In this document: positions 1 to 8,031 of the stretch, in pieces
How the letters are laid out: the number at the start of each line of letters is the position of its first letter
Numbering within the stretch: the first letter of the stretch is position 1
Assembly: GCF_946482605.1 (NCBI RefSeq)
Contig: NZ_CAMLSE010000001.1
Location: 496,001 to 560,000, forward strand
Source: an uncultured Dyadobacter sp.
GTDB lineage: Bacteria > Bacteroidota > Bacteroidia > Cytophagales > Spirosomataceae
Reading direction: 5' to 3'
DNA: 64,000 nucleotides
Made by a program: the position numbers and the translations under genes
The notes under the pieces: model-generated
The model's database searches: none
What the model was told of the DNA's origin: nothing
Seen by the model: only the letters and a program-made list of their open reading frames with translations

Positions 1-124
1 GTGCCATCTTTATCGATGCGCTGAACGAGAACCAGTTTTTGTAGGAAAGGCTTCCGATTAATCCCTTGCCACCAGTTAGGTCAAATGTTAAGGAATCCGT
101 TGATTTTGCCTGATAGTCAGCCAT
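1..124 (-). CDS. 5' end of an unidentified protein, cut by the window edge
   Basis: An ATG on the minus strand at 124 opens a frame that runs without a stop to base 1 and continues outside the window. The visible 41 residues begin MADYQAKSTDSLTF and contain LTGGKGLIGSLSYKNWF, which looks like the edge of a beta-rich soluble protein. There is no signal peptide. It lies 64 bases downstream of the membrane-protein gene at 189-836 on the same strand and may be the third gene of the sigma-factor operon. I do not recognise the family, and the short length makes the call uncertain. Confidence 0.4.
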   Translation of the reverse strand, partial: MADYQAKSTDSLTFDLTGGKGLIGSLSYKNWFSFSASIKMA

Positions 125-188
125 AGTCTTGTGATTGTTTTCGTTTTATCCATTCGTATTATCCTTTCAGCTCGCCGTTTGCGGCCTG

Positions 189-836
189 CTACAAACCTTG
201 TTTCAGTTGCTCCATTTCGTCAATGGTCGCTTCGAGTTTGTCGAATACGCGTCCGTACATCAGGCGAACTTCCCATCTGTAAATCCTGGCCGAGAAGCAG
301 AGCATCAGGAGGATCATCACTCCCCCGGCTGCCAGCGCGAAAAATGGGACATGTTCGATGAAAAGCAGGTCGGGAAACTTCTGCTGTGTCTTCAACGTAA
401 GTCCCTGCCTGTTCCAGGCCGACCATATCGTGCTTATCGCTATCAAAACGTAGACCGGGTAGGAGTAACGGGCTATTTTTTCACTTTTTAGCACGACCTC
501 TTTCAGCCATCGGTGCAGCGATTTGAGGTAATCCAGACTGGTCGCTGCCTGATCCAATGCTTTGATACTATCGATCTGCCGTTTGTTGTACCATGCCGTA
601 AGCAGCAGCAGCACAGATGCAGCGGCACCTTCCCATACAGCGTCCAGAAAATAGTATACAATGGGAAAAATAATCGCTGTGGTTACAATGATGATCAGGT
701 TGAGCCTGAACATCCTCTCCATCCGACCGACCAGGTGTCTCGATTTCTGATTGTACAAGTCGTTGATTTTCGGAGCGACCAAACTGCTTTCATTCAGAAA
801 ACCTTCCTTCCAGATAGCCTCAATTGAATTTTTCAT
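189..836 (-). CDS. Four-helix inner-membrane protein, possible regulator of the adjacent ECF sigma factor
   Basis: The 215-residue product has a soluble N-terminus of about 40 residues, then two closely spaced hydrophobic segments (about 43-63 and 68-83), a polar stretch with a Trp-rich helix, a third segment near 120-140 and a fourth near 165-185, then a charged tail. The start codon overlaps the end of the sigma-factor gene by 17 bases, which indicates translational coupling. Genes in this position usually encode the cognate anti-sigma factor. The protein has no FecR or zinc-finger (HxxxCxxC) anti-sigma motif, so it is either an unusual anti-sigma factor or an unrelated membrane protein. 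The reading frame is well supported; the function is inferred from position only. Confidence 0.75.
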   Translation of the reverse strand: MKNSIEAIWKEGFLNESSLVAPKINDLYNQKSRHLVGRMERMFRLNLIIIVTTAIIFPIVYYFLDAVWEGAAASVLLLLTAWYNKRQIDSIKALDQAATSLDYLKSLHRWLKEVVLKSEKIARYSYPVYVLIAISTIWSAWNRQGLTLKTQQKFPDLLFIEHVPFFALAAGGVMILLMLCFSARIYRWEVRLMYGRVFDKLEATIDEMEQLKQGL

Positions 837-1314
837 CCAGTATTTTCTTTAAACGCTCTTTAATTCGGTTCACGCGTACGCCGATATTATTGGCATTGGT
901 GTCAAGTATCTCTGCAATTTCCTGATGCGACTTTTCGTCCAGGTGGAGCAGGATCACAGCCCTGTCAACTTCTGACAAACATCGGATAGCTGCGTACAGT
1001 TGGTTCAGGGCCTCGTCTTCAAAGGCGTTGTTTTCGGTGGAGGCTACATCCGGCAGAACGTCCGATGTGAAATACGCCCTGCCGTGGCTGTTTCTTTTTT
1101 TGAGCAGCGTCAGGCACACATTGAGCGAAATACGGTAAACCCAAGTCGACCATTTGCATTGCTCGTGAAAATTGTCCCTTGTCCGCCAGATTTGCAGGCA
1201 AACCTCCTGGTAATAGTCCTCAAAATCCTCCTGCGAATCGGTATATGCCCGGCAGATCTTGATGATGATGCCGGCAAAAGGCAGGACCGATAGCTGGTAA
1301 AAATCTGTACTCAC
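820..1314 (-). CDS. ECF-type RNA polymerase sigma factor
   Basis: This 164-residue protein has the usual size and two-domain layout of sigma-70 family ECF factors. Region 2 lies at about residues 15-75 (the acidic FEDYYQEVCLQIWR helix followed by WSTWVYRISLNV). Region 4 lies near 105-160, with the helix-turn-helix SHQEIAEILDTNANNIGVRV. It would direct RNA polymerase to a small regulon. The downstream membrane-protein gene overlaps it by 17 bases, so the two are probably made together. It is distinct from the two FecI-type factors in the SusC/SusD loci further right because it has no FecR partner. Confidence 0.92.
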   Translation of the reverse strand: MSTDFYQLSVLPFAGIIIKICRAYTDSQEDFEDYYQEVCLQIWRTRDNFHEQCKWSTWVYRISLNVCLTLLKKRNSHGRAYFTSDVLPDVASTENNAFEDEALNQLYAAIRCLSEVDRAVILLHLDEKSHQEIAEILDTNANNIGVRVNRIKERLKKILDEKFN

Positions 1315-1546
1315 CTGATTTGTTTTGGCGCTAACCTGAAATTTTTCCGGTCATTGTCCATCGGACCGACTTTGGGTAATTCTTTGCAAGCTTCCTCATT
1401 TTCTGTTCTTTGTGCTAATTAGTGGCTATTTTAAAAGAACATTACATGCGGCTTGAATTTTTTTAGAGAGCGGGCAAATGTAACGCTTAGCTGCCAATCT
1501 CCGAAAATTGCCGGGCGCGGGGATAAGGGTAACGAAAAACGGTAAT

Positions 1547-2200
1547 TCAGCCTTTGGGTGTTATTTTTCTTTGCCACGCCGGCATCAGCTTATACAGCGG
1601 CCGAATAGCCATAACAACGAGCAAGAATGCAGATAATGTTCTCAGCGTCTGCCTATTTTCCTGTGAGATATCGGGCACCAAGTGAGCGGTGTAGCCGTAT
1701 AAGCCAAGCGCCAGCAGTGTTCCCAGTGCTGCGGTTGCCCCTTGTAAAAGCGCCGTTATAATTCGCGGAGGCCGTTGGGTCCCGGACGGATTCAGAACCA
1801 GAATCCAGGCAACCCAAAAAGGCAGCTGAAACGGATTGAAAAGGTTCATGACAAACCCTGAAACTGCCGGAACCGCAATGGACGAATAGCCCGGTCGGTT
1901 GGGTAACTGGTAGCTGGTGTCCAGCACCGATATCACTGTAATGCAAACCATCAGGATTGCACCTGCGATCCATAGGTTACTATTCCGGTACCGTTCCGGT
2001 TTGAGGAGGTCTTTGACCATAATTAATGTCGTGACCAGGAACATTTCGCTGAGAACGGCTCCGGATGAGTATGCAGCGGCTTCCGTCAGACGGTTGTCGA
2101 GCAGATAGGTACCTGTGCGAAGATTAATGATTCCGGGCGGCAATGAACCCAAAAAGCTGATGATCAGCAGGGATAGTAATGGGTTTTTCGGATATCTCAT
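1547..2200 (-). CDS. LysE/RhtB-type amino-acid exporter
   Basis: The start is taken at the ATG at 2200, whose ATGA overlaps the stop of the upstream NRDE/ATP-grasp gene; an upstream in-frame ATG at 2326 would lie deep inside that gene. The 217-residue protein begins MRYPKNPLLSLLIISFLG and has about six hydrophobic segments, including SLPPGIINLRTG near the N-terminus, which matches the small-residue and proline pattern of the LysE first helix, and NLFNPFQLPFWVAW in the second half. LysE-family members export amino acids or small related metabolites. Coupling to an ATP-grasp ligase suggests, without proving, that it exports that enzyme's substrate or product. Confidence 0.82.
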   Translation of the reverse strand: MRYPKNPLLSLLIISFLGSLPPGIINLRTGTYLLDNRLTEAAAYSSGAVLSEMFLVTTLIMVKDLLKPERYRNSNLWIAGAILMVCITVISVLDTSYQLPNRPGYSSIAVPAVSGFVMNLFNPFQLPFWVAWILVLNPSGTQRPPRIITALLQGATAALGTLLALGLYGYTAHLVPDISQENRQTLRTLSAFLLVVMAIRPLYKLMPAWQRKITPKG

Positions 2201-3975
2201 TCCCGCTTTATCAAGTTGAGATGCCTTTTGTGGTCGTGTCTCATCTGGCGTCCTTCCTGCCATGTCATCAGCCGCTGGGTACCGGCATGCACATTGCTCA
2301 TGCTGATCTGATATACAATTTTCCAATGCCGGTAAATCTCTTTCCAGGCAAAAAGCAGTGAATGCCCGGGGTCATAAATATGGGTGGGTTCGCTGCCCGT
2401 GCCGTTTAATTCAATGATAGAAAAATTCTTACCTGCTTCCAGATCGTCCCAGCTTTTAAAACGAATGTCCATCCGGCCGAAAAAGAACCCAGGAATTTGC
2501 CGGCACAGCTGGTCAATAACCCGGGACAGTTCGGGCGTGATGCGGCTCGTCAGGTCGATGAACTTGGCGCCGCGGCTGTGATTGCCGTATGGTACCAGGT
2601 TCACTTTTTCGTCGGCGGCGGGTATGCGCTCCAACTGCTTACCATAGGCCCTGGCTAATGCCGAAAGCTGCAAGACAGCCCGGTCGTCCCGCATTAAAAG
2701 CGATAGCAGCGTGCTTTGTCCGTCGCCTTTCACGCTCAGAAATTCTTTGCCCACGATCCCGGAAATGTGTCCACCGGCAGAGCCTGGAAAGCGGTAATAG
2801 AAGATACCGACTTCGTTTTCGTACGCCATGTATTCTTGCAAAAGAAAATCCACTTTACTGGCAATGCGATACGTTTCGAGCTCTTGACGTGTCCGGAGCA
2901 GTTTTACCTGCATACCACGTTCCCCGATATCCGGTTTGGCGATTAGCGGAAAATCAAGGCCGTGTTCCGTGAACAGTGTTCCCAAGGTGCCGGCATTCAT
3001 ACCCGCTTTGCAGAGCACCGTTTTCGGATACGATCCAGGCGGCAGCAACGGGTAAATATCACTTTTGCGCTCATGGATAAACCCCGAATACGCGATGCCG
3101 GGATTGGCCGCGCTAAAAAAAAGCAGCGACCTGGCGCGCAGGCTCAGCCAGAGCCATAATGGCACCATTGGCAGGTACAGGCAGTCGAAAGGCCAGTATT
3201 CCCAATGAAGCAGGCGAATGAAGAACCGGCGGGTTTTCCAGGAGAGGCTGTTGAAATGATGTCTTTCCCCAACTGGTTGTTCAAATGCCTGAGGCGCCTT
3301 CTCCCGCGTGAGATCCTGGTAGCGAATGCTGGCCGGCCCGCTAATGGGCAGTTCCAGCGACGTCACGCTTACTGTACGCATACCGGAATGCTTTTGGTTT
3401 CCGCTGGTTTCATATTTCAAATTCTTGCCGAGGTGGAAATCCAGCAGCGTTTCGGTGGTTGGCTCCGGGCAGCCCGATAGCCATTTTTCTAGCATCAGTT
3501 GGCGCTCCTTTTGGTCGTCGGGTCCATAAAGTGTTGCCGACGACCAGATATGCGCCTTTCCCGGATCCAGATCGCGGACATGTTTTCGATCGCCGTCCCA
3601 GGTACAGCGCCGCAGGATGCCGTAGGTTAAAAGAATGAGGGTAAATGGCTCGATACCGTCGAGCGATACGTCCCGGAAAAAGGTGGAAGGCTCCCGCGCT
3701 CCGATAATGTCAAGCATGATCAAGCCCCGGCTCCGGCGGTATCCCGGTTTGCGGATGTGGTTTTCAAATGCACCATTCAGCAGCACCGCCGCGGAATGCT
3801 CTTCTTTAAGCGCGATCCAGGTACCGCCTGCCTGCGCATCTTTCGGGTAGATCAGGCGTTGGTTGCCTGCCATGTAAGTCGCAGGAGGAGTCGCCGGGGC
3901 GCGGTCTGTGCGTTCGTCGCGGTTTGAGGCGAGAAGCACGCCGTTGCCGGTAGGAATGTAAGTCACTGTGCACAT
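2197..3975 (-). CDS. Fusion protein: NRDE (TANGO2-like) domain plus ATP-grasp ligase domain
   Basis: The continuous 592-residue frame joins two families. Residues 1 to about 220 form an NRDE/TANGO2 domain: it starts MCTVTYIP with Cys2 in the usual place, has SNRDERTDR at about 16-24 and GGTWIAL near 50. After a linker of about 35 residues and a hydrophobic stretch (WPFDCLYLPMVPLWLWLSL), the C-terminal half is ATP-grasp-like: a nucleotide-loop lysine in FPLIAKPDIGERGMQV near 340, LQEYM near 370, FGRMDIRFK near 500 and the metal-binding ELNG near 520. ATP-grasp enzymes join a carboxylate to an amine or thiol using ATP; the NRDE domain's reaction is not settled. The gene overlaps dinB-like and lysE-like neighbours, so the three are co-translated. 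Substrate unknown. Confidence 0.85.
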   Translation of the reverse strand: MCTVTYIPTGNGVLLASNRDERTDRAPATPPATYMAGNQRLIYPKDAQAGGTWIALKEEHSAAVLLNGAFENHIRKPGYRRSRGLIMLDIIGAREPSTFFRDVSLDGIEPFTLILLTYGILRRCTWDGDRKHVRDLDPGKAHIWSSATLYGPDDQKERQLMLEKWLSGCPEPTTETLLDFHLGKNLKYETSGNQKHSGMRTVSVTSLELPISGPASIRYQDLTREKAPQAFEQPVGERHHFNSLSWKTRRFFIRLLHWEYWPFDCLYLPMVPLWLWLSLRARSLLFFSAANPGIAYSGFIHERKSDIYPLLPPGSYPKTVLCKAGMNAGTLGTLFTEHGLDFPLIAKPDIGERGMQVKLLRTRQELETYRIASKVDFLLQEYMAYENEVGIFYYRFPGSAGGHISGIVGKEFLSVKGDGQSTLLSLLMRDDRAVLQLSALARAYGKQLERIPAADEKVNLVPYGNHSRGAKFIDLTSRITPELSRVIDQLCRQIPGFFFGRMDIRFKSWDDLEAGKNFSIIELNGTGSEPTHIYDPGHSLLFAWKEIYRHWKIVYQISMSNVHAGTQRLMTWQEGRQMRHDHKRHLNLIKRE

Positions 3976-4469
3976 TGCGCCTGGCGGTATTCGATGGTCG
4001 AGCTGGCAACTCCGAAATAATCCGGTATGCTGATATCCGTCAGCGATCGCACTCCTATCCTGAAGAGCGCCATGTGATGTACCGCATGTTCGAGATTGTA
4101 GAGCAGCTCTCTTTCGTAGCTGGTCGTAATCGTGCGGCCTGCCGTCCCTGTTCCGGCCTGGTAGGCGAGTTGCAAAGTCTTGTTGTGCGGTTGCAGACCG
4201 GCCGCAATCTGCTGCAATTTCAGCATTGCATATTCGCGTCTTGTTTCAAGGTCTCTTTCCCGGGTGCGGGCATCATAATCGACAATGCCCGTGTGATAGC
4301 CGGTTTCCAGCTCCTGAAAAAATTCGATCACATGCCTGACGTGTTCTCCGAGCGAGGCGCCCGACAAAACCGGCAAACGGGCTGTAAAATGGGCCTCTTT
4401 CAGCATGGAAAGCACATCGGTGAGCTGTTCAAGCACGGCGGCTACCGATTCGGTTATCTGTCTGTTCAT
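3963..4469 (-). CDS. DinB/YfiT-like four-helix protein
   Basis: The 168-residue product starts at MNRQITESV; the longer in-frame start at 4502 adds residues without support. The predicted helical bundle carries His residues in the positions where DinB-family proteins bind a metal: GEHVRHVIEF near residue 40 and EHAVHHMALF near 135. Known members of the superfamily include bacillithiol S-transferases and other thiol-dependent enzymes, but many are uncharacterised. The gene overlaps the NRDE/ATP-grasp gene by 13 bases and follows the DoxX-like gene after 58 bases, so it probably belongs to the same transcript. Confidence 0.85.
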   Translation of the reverse strand: MNRQITESVAAVLEQLTDVLSMLKEAHFTARLPVLSGASLGEHVRHVIEFFQELETGYHTGIVDYDARTRERDLETRREYAMLKLQQIAAGLQPHNKTLQLAYQAGTGTAGRTITTSYERELLYNLEHAVHHMALFRIGVRSLTDISIPDYFGVASSTIEYRQAQCAQ

Positions 4470-4527
4470 AGTCGATGTTTTGGGGCAATTTATAAAAACC
4501 ATGCCCCGAAGAACATGGTCTGATTAC

Positions 4528-4926
4528 TCACCTTTCGCGTGTGGTTATACCCGAAAGGCTCTCACGTTGCCAATAGGCCAGGGTCAGGCAGCTACCCAGC
4601 ACCAGTAATGCGTAAATAAACAGCTGACCTGAATCGTTCTGCACCACGATGCCCAGCCGGAAAATGTGCATGAACACCGCCCCCGTCATCACGCCGATCC
4701 CGATCAATGCGCCATAAGCAGTGGTCCGGGGGAAGATGATCAGCACGGAAGCGATCAGTTCGAAAATACCCACCAGAATGCGTCCCCATGGCTCCATACC
4801 CACCTTTGAGAAGATGTAAACGGACTCGGGAGCAGCAGTGAATTTGAAGTACAGCGTTTGGAGCATGATCCCGGCGGCTACCACTCTCAGCAGCCATGTC
4901 CAGGTATTGCGGGTTCTCGTCTTCAT
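4528..4926 (-). CDS. DoxX-like four-helix membrane protein
   Basis: The 132-residue protein shows four hydrophobic segments (about 10-25, 45-65, 70-90 and 100-118), with the KFTAAPESVYIFSKVGMEPWGRILVGIFELIA stretch split between the first loop and second helix, which is typical of the DoxX/DoxD-like group. The family is linked to redox or small-molecule chemistry at the membrane, but its role here is unknown. The start codon overlaps the stop of the preceding YHS gene by four bases (ATGA), giving strong evidence of a shared transcript with the YHS and spondin genes. Confidence 0.85.
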   Translation of the reverse strand: MKTRTRNTWTWLLRVVAAGIMLQTLYFKFTAAPESVYIFSKVGMEPWGRILVGIFELIASVLIIFPRTTAYGALIGIGVMTGAVFMHIFRLGIVVQNDSGQLFIYALLVLGSCLTLAYWQRESLSGITTRER

Positions 4927-5366
4927 TGTGCCTTATCCCGGATCAATGGCCATTGTATATCCGCCTTTTCAATCAACTCTTCCCGTTTTTTAGACCAGTT
5001 GTTTTTCACTTTCATGTTGTAGTTGAAATACAGCTTGTCCTCCACGATCGTCCACGTGTCGGTTTCGGTGGGTGCTTTGTGGCCCTCGGAAGTGCCGTAG
5101 GCGCAGTAGCCGCCATATTGGGGCACGTATTTGTCCGGGTTTGCTTTAAATGTTTCCAGATTACCTCGGCTGGCAAAGAGCCAGTCGGAACCTTTGTACC
5201 TGAACGTAAGGCTGTCGGCACCTTTCACCGGATTTGATTCCTTGAAAAACGCCACCACGTCGTATCCTTTAATAGCCTTCCCATCCGGCGCAAATATTTC
5301 GGATTGCTGGGCACGGGCGGTCAATGCGGCGAAGGTTATCGCCATTGTAAAAATGAATCTGTTCAT
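4923..5366 (-). CDS. Secreted YHS-domain protein (first of a pair)
   Basis: A 147-residue protein with an N-terminal signal peptide (MNRFIFTMAITFAALTARAQ). The YHS domain follows: IKGYDVVAFF near 32-41, SDWLFASRGNLETFKANPDKYVPQ near 60-85, then YGGYCAYG. The C-terminus is helical and charged. YHS domains are small, often metal-associated modules; these exported single-cysteine versions are not functionally defined. It lies 12 bases after a paralogous YHS gene and overlaps the DoxX-like gene, so the three are probably one transcription unit. Confidence 0.88.
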   Translation of the reverse strand: MNRFIFTMAITFAALTARAQQSEIFAPDGKAIKGYDVVAFFKESNPVKGADSLTFRYKGSDWLFASRGNLETFKANPDKYVPQYGGYCAYGTSEGHKAPTETDTWTIVEDKLYFNYNMKVKNNWSKKREELIEKADIQWPLIRDKAQ

Positions 5367-5378
5367 TTGAGTCGGAGA

Positions 5379-5846
5379 TTATGGTACAAATTTGGTCCAG
5401 TTCTTATCGGCCTGCATTTTCAAACGGGCCTCATCCTGGTTCCAGCTTTTGAGGGTGTTGTTGAAATACTTATTGTAAAAAAGATAGAGCTTCCCATCCA
5501 GGACCTTGAAAGTCTGAGGGTCTACTTCAACTTTTTCGCCTTTCTTACCCATCGCGTAGGCGCACCAGCCGCCAAATTGCGGTTCGTAGCGCATCGGGTT
5601 CCGGGCAAATTCTTCCTGATTTGCCCTGGAAGAAAAGTAGTAGGTGACGCCATGGTAGCTGGCCGGGAACTCTTTTTTGCCTTCCATTGCCTTGTGCATT
5701 GTAAAATAGGCCACCGGGTCATAGCCTTGAATCGCCAGGCCGGATGTTTCGAGGTTGAACTGCTTTTTGCGCATTTCAGTCGTTTGGGCCAGGCAGGCGC
5801 ATACCGACAGGATCATGCATGCAAGGATCGTGATCTGTTTTTTCAT
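5379..5846 (-). CDS. Secreted YHS-domain protein (second of a pair)
   Basis: The start is placed at MKKQITILACMILS (5846), giving 155 residues and a normal signal peptide ending at about CACLAQ; an upstream ATG at 5885 would put a polar extension before it. The YHS core is IQGYDPVAYF, then TYYFSSRANQEEFARNPMRYEPQ and FGGWCAYAMG. It is clearly paralogous to the adjacent YHS gene (same order of motifs, same spacing), with a slightly different tail (NKYFNNTLKSWNQDEAR). The two probably arose by tandem duplication and may act together in the periplasm. Confidence 0.88.
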   Translation of the reverse strand: MKKQITILACMILSVCACLAQTTEMRKKQFNLETSGLAIQGYDPVAYFTMHKAMEGKKEFPASYHGVTYYFSSRANQEEFARNPMRYEPQFGGWCAYAMGKKGEKVEVDPQTFKVLDGKLYLFYNKYFNNTLKSWNQDEARLKMQADKNWTKFVP

Positions 5847-5899
5847 TGGATTAATATTGAAAATGAATGCCTCGCGGAAGGGCACCGCCAGGCTGCCGG

Positions 5900-7186
5900 T
5901 TACTGTAATGTCACTTTGATCATGTTGCCGATCGCCGGCAGCGTAGTGAATTTGTTGGGATTAGGTACAGGTGCTATTGCTTTGCTCTCGCCTAGCGGTG
6001 TTCCGGCCAGGTTGAATTGTGTGATCCCCGCACCTGGAAACTGGTCGAGGGCCGTGCCGTTATCGTATAGTGCGATGGAAGCCGACACGTCACCGGCAGC
6101 AAGCCCATCGATGCCGTTACCGCTGGTCGCGAAAAACCAGTCGTTTGAAAAGCCGTACATCGTCGCGATCGCAATGCGGTCGCCGGGTGCGAGCATCAGC
6201 TGCTGAGATACTTTGCCGCCTGCATTACCACCGATGTTGGGCAGGAGTACGGTGCTGGCAGGTTCTTTCAATACGTATACATACTTAATACCCGGTTTAT
6301 TTTTCAATGCGGCCGCCAGTATGTCGGCATTGCCTTTCTGGGCGAGGTCTTTCAACCCTTCACCACGATCGCTTTCGCCCGTTTTGAAAATTGGATTTTC
6401 GGGACCATTGTACACGACCACGAGCACAGGCGATAGCGGGGTGAAAATGCCTGTCTGATCAGTCAGCAATGTACTCATGGCGGCATTGTCGCCGGCCTCT
6501 GCGATGCGGGTCAATGGGGCGGTGGCGGGTTTTCCAGCGGCGTAGATCGGCTCGGGGGAGAGCAGGTTTCCGCCAGCGACGTATGAAATCGCCCACACGC
6601 CCGGACTGAATGGCGTTTCGTTGGCTGTGCCGCCCGATTGGTTTTTAATCGTAACCGTAAACATCGAATTGCCATCGTAGACGAGCGATACGTTCATCAG
6701 TTGGGATGCGGGCAGAAATGCATGTCCGTAATCGTCGGTCCCTTTCACTTCCTTGATCTTGGCGGGTGTCGCTTCCGCTGCGCCGGGGTGGGAGAGCGCC
6801 ATGCCCGGTGCGGCGTTTACCCGTGTCCCGTTGTCCCAGAGTTTGACCTGCGTCGAAACATCGCCGGTAACAGGCGTTCCGTCGTCGCCGTAGAGTCGGA
6901 TTCCGGGGTTCTCGGGGGCAACGAACAGGTCGTTGCTCCATCCATACATGGTAGCGAAGGTTAGCCGCTGGTTTTTTGCAGCCGAAAACGAGAATGAAAC
7001 CGACTGCCCCGGGAGGATTACGGGTGGCGTCCCGGTACCTTTGAATGTGCCTGATTCGACCAGCGGTTTGCTGTCCAGCACATTTTCTATGGTAATGCTT
7101 TTAGCGGTCGGTTGCGGGTCGTGGTCCCTGGTGCAGGAACTTAAAATTAGGGCTGTCAGCGAAAGCCCGAGCAGTGATTTGATCAT
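5900..7186 (-). CDS. Lipoprotein with two spondin-N-like domains
   Basis: The start MIKSLLGLSLTALILSSC at 7186 gives a lipoprotein signal with the lipid-accepting Cys at about residue 18. The 428-residue product contains two related domains: the first at about 25-200 (LTFATMYGWSNDLFVAPENPG, then VKLWDNGTRVN) and the second at about 240-420 (IAIATMYGFSNDWFFATSGNG, then IALYDNGTALDQFPG). This TMYG-SNDxF pattern is characteristic of bacterial spondin_N-type proteins. It is the first gene of the minus-strand cluster and lies 139 bases from the divergent response regulator at 7326, which may control it. It probably sits on the outer or inner membrane facing the periplasm or surface. Confidence 0.87.
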   Translation of the reverse strand: MIKSLLGLSLTALILSSCTRDHDPQPTAKSITIENVLDSKPLVESGTFKGTGTPPVILPGQSVSFSFSAAKNQRLTFATMYGWSNDLFVAPENPGIRLYGDDGTPVTGDVSTQVKLWDNGTRVNAAPGMALSHPGAAEATPAKIKEVKGTDDYGHAFLPASQLMNVSLVYDGNSMFTVTIKNQSGGTANETPFSPGVWAISYVAGGNLLSPEPIYAAGKPATAPLTRIAEAGDNAAMSTLLTDQTGIFTPLSPVLVVVYNGPENPIFKTGESDRGEGLKDLAQKGNADILAAALKNKPGIKYVYVLKEPASTVLLPNIGGNAGGKVSQQLMLAPGDRIAIATMYGFSNDWFFATSGNGIDGLAAGDVSASIALYDNGTALDQFPGAGITQFNLAGTPLGESKAIAPVPNPNKFTTLPAIGNMIKVTLQ

Positions 7187-7325
7187 CCGTGTTTGTGTTT
7201 TGCGTGTTTGGATGATGCAAAACAAAAAACACGGTATCCCACAGCCGTTACGGAATTATAACAAAAGTATCACAGCGACTATCCGTGCTGTTTTATTTGT
7301 AAACTTTACAGAAAATCAGTGGGTA

Positions 7326-8030
7326 ATGGATACAAAAAATGTATTGATCATCGAGGATGACAGCAATATCACCGAATTGCTCACGATCCATCTGGCCGAT
7401 CTTGGCTGCAAGGTGACGAGCGAAAAAAACGGACAGACCGGCCTGGTCCGGGCTATGGATTCGGCGTTCGACCTGGTGATCCTGGATGTGATGCTGCCGG
7501 GGCTGAACGGCATGGAAGTGTGCCGGAAGATCAGGCAGACCGACCGGCAGACGCCCATTCTCATGCTCACCGCGCGGTCGGAGGAAATCGATAAGGTAAT
7601 GGGGCTGGAAACCGGTGCAGACGACTATCTGACGAAGCCGTTCAGTGTTCGGGAATTCATCGCACGGGTACGCGTGATTTTCCGGCGGAGCGAAGAAAAA
7701 GCCAGGTACAGCACATCCCTAACGGCAAAGATCAGCATTGCGGGACTGGAAATCGACGTCGACAAGCGAAAGGTGGTCCTGCGCGGTGAGCGCATCGAGC
7801 TTTCGCCCCGGGAATTTGAACTGATCGTTCTGCTGGCTTCCAATCCGGGCAGAAGTTACAGCCGCAAACAGCTGCTGAGCCTGGTTTGGGGTTATGATTT
7901 CGAGGGATATGAGCATACGGTCAACACACATATCAACCGGTTGAGAGGAAAAATAGAGGCGGATGCCGCCAACCCGTCATTTGTATTAACCACCTGGGGC
8001 ATTGGCTACCGGTTTAACGAGGATCTTTGA
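7326..8030 (+). CDS. OmpR/PhoB-type response regulator
   Basis: Translation from the ATG at 7326 gives 234 residues starting MDTKNVLIIEDDSN; the longer open frame upstream overlaps the divergent spondin gene and is not used. The receiver domain has the acidic cluster E10-D11-D12, the phospho-acceptor D54 in VILDVMLPG, and the conserved lysine in DDYLTKPF. The C-terminal winged helix (about 135-230) includes LSPREFELIVLLASNPG and HTVNTHINRLRGKI. The kinase gene starts one base after the stop, so the pair is co-translated. It is divergent from the spondin/YHS/DoxX cluster, a likely target. Confidence 0.96.
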   Translation: MDTKNVLIIEDDSNITELLTIHLADLGCKVTSEKNGQTGLVRAMDSAFDLVILDVMLPGLNGMEVCRKIRQTDRQTPILMLTARSEEIDKVMGLETGADDYLTKPFSVREFIARVRVIFRRSEEKARYSTSLTAKISIAGLEIDVDKRKVVLRGERIELSPREFELIVLLASNPGRSYSRKQLLSLVWGYDFEGYEHTVNTHINRLRGKIEADAANPSFVLTTWGIGYRFNEDL

Positions 8031-8031
8031 A

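Noticed and set aside
5304..6206. Plus-strand frame of 300 residues across the YHS and spondin genes
   Set aside because: It crosses two minus-strand genes with signal peptides and recognisable domains; the plus-strand translation has no domain features.
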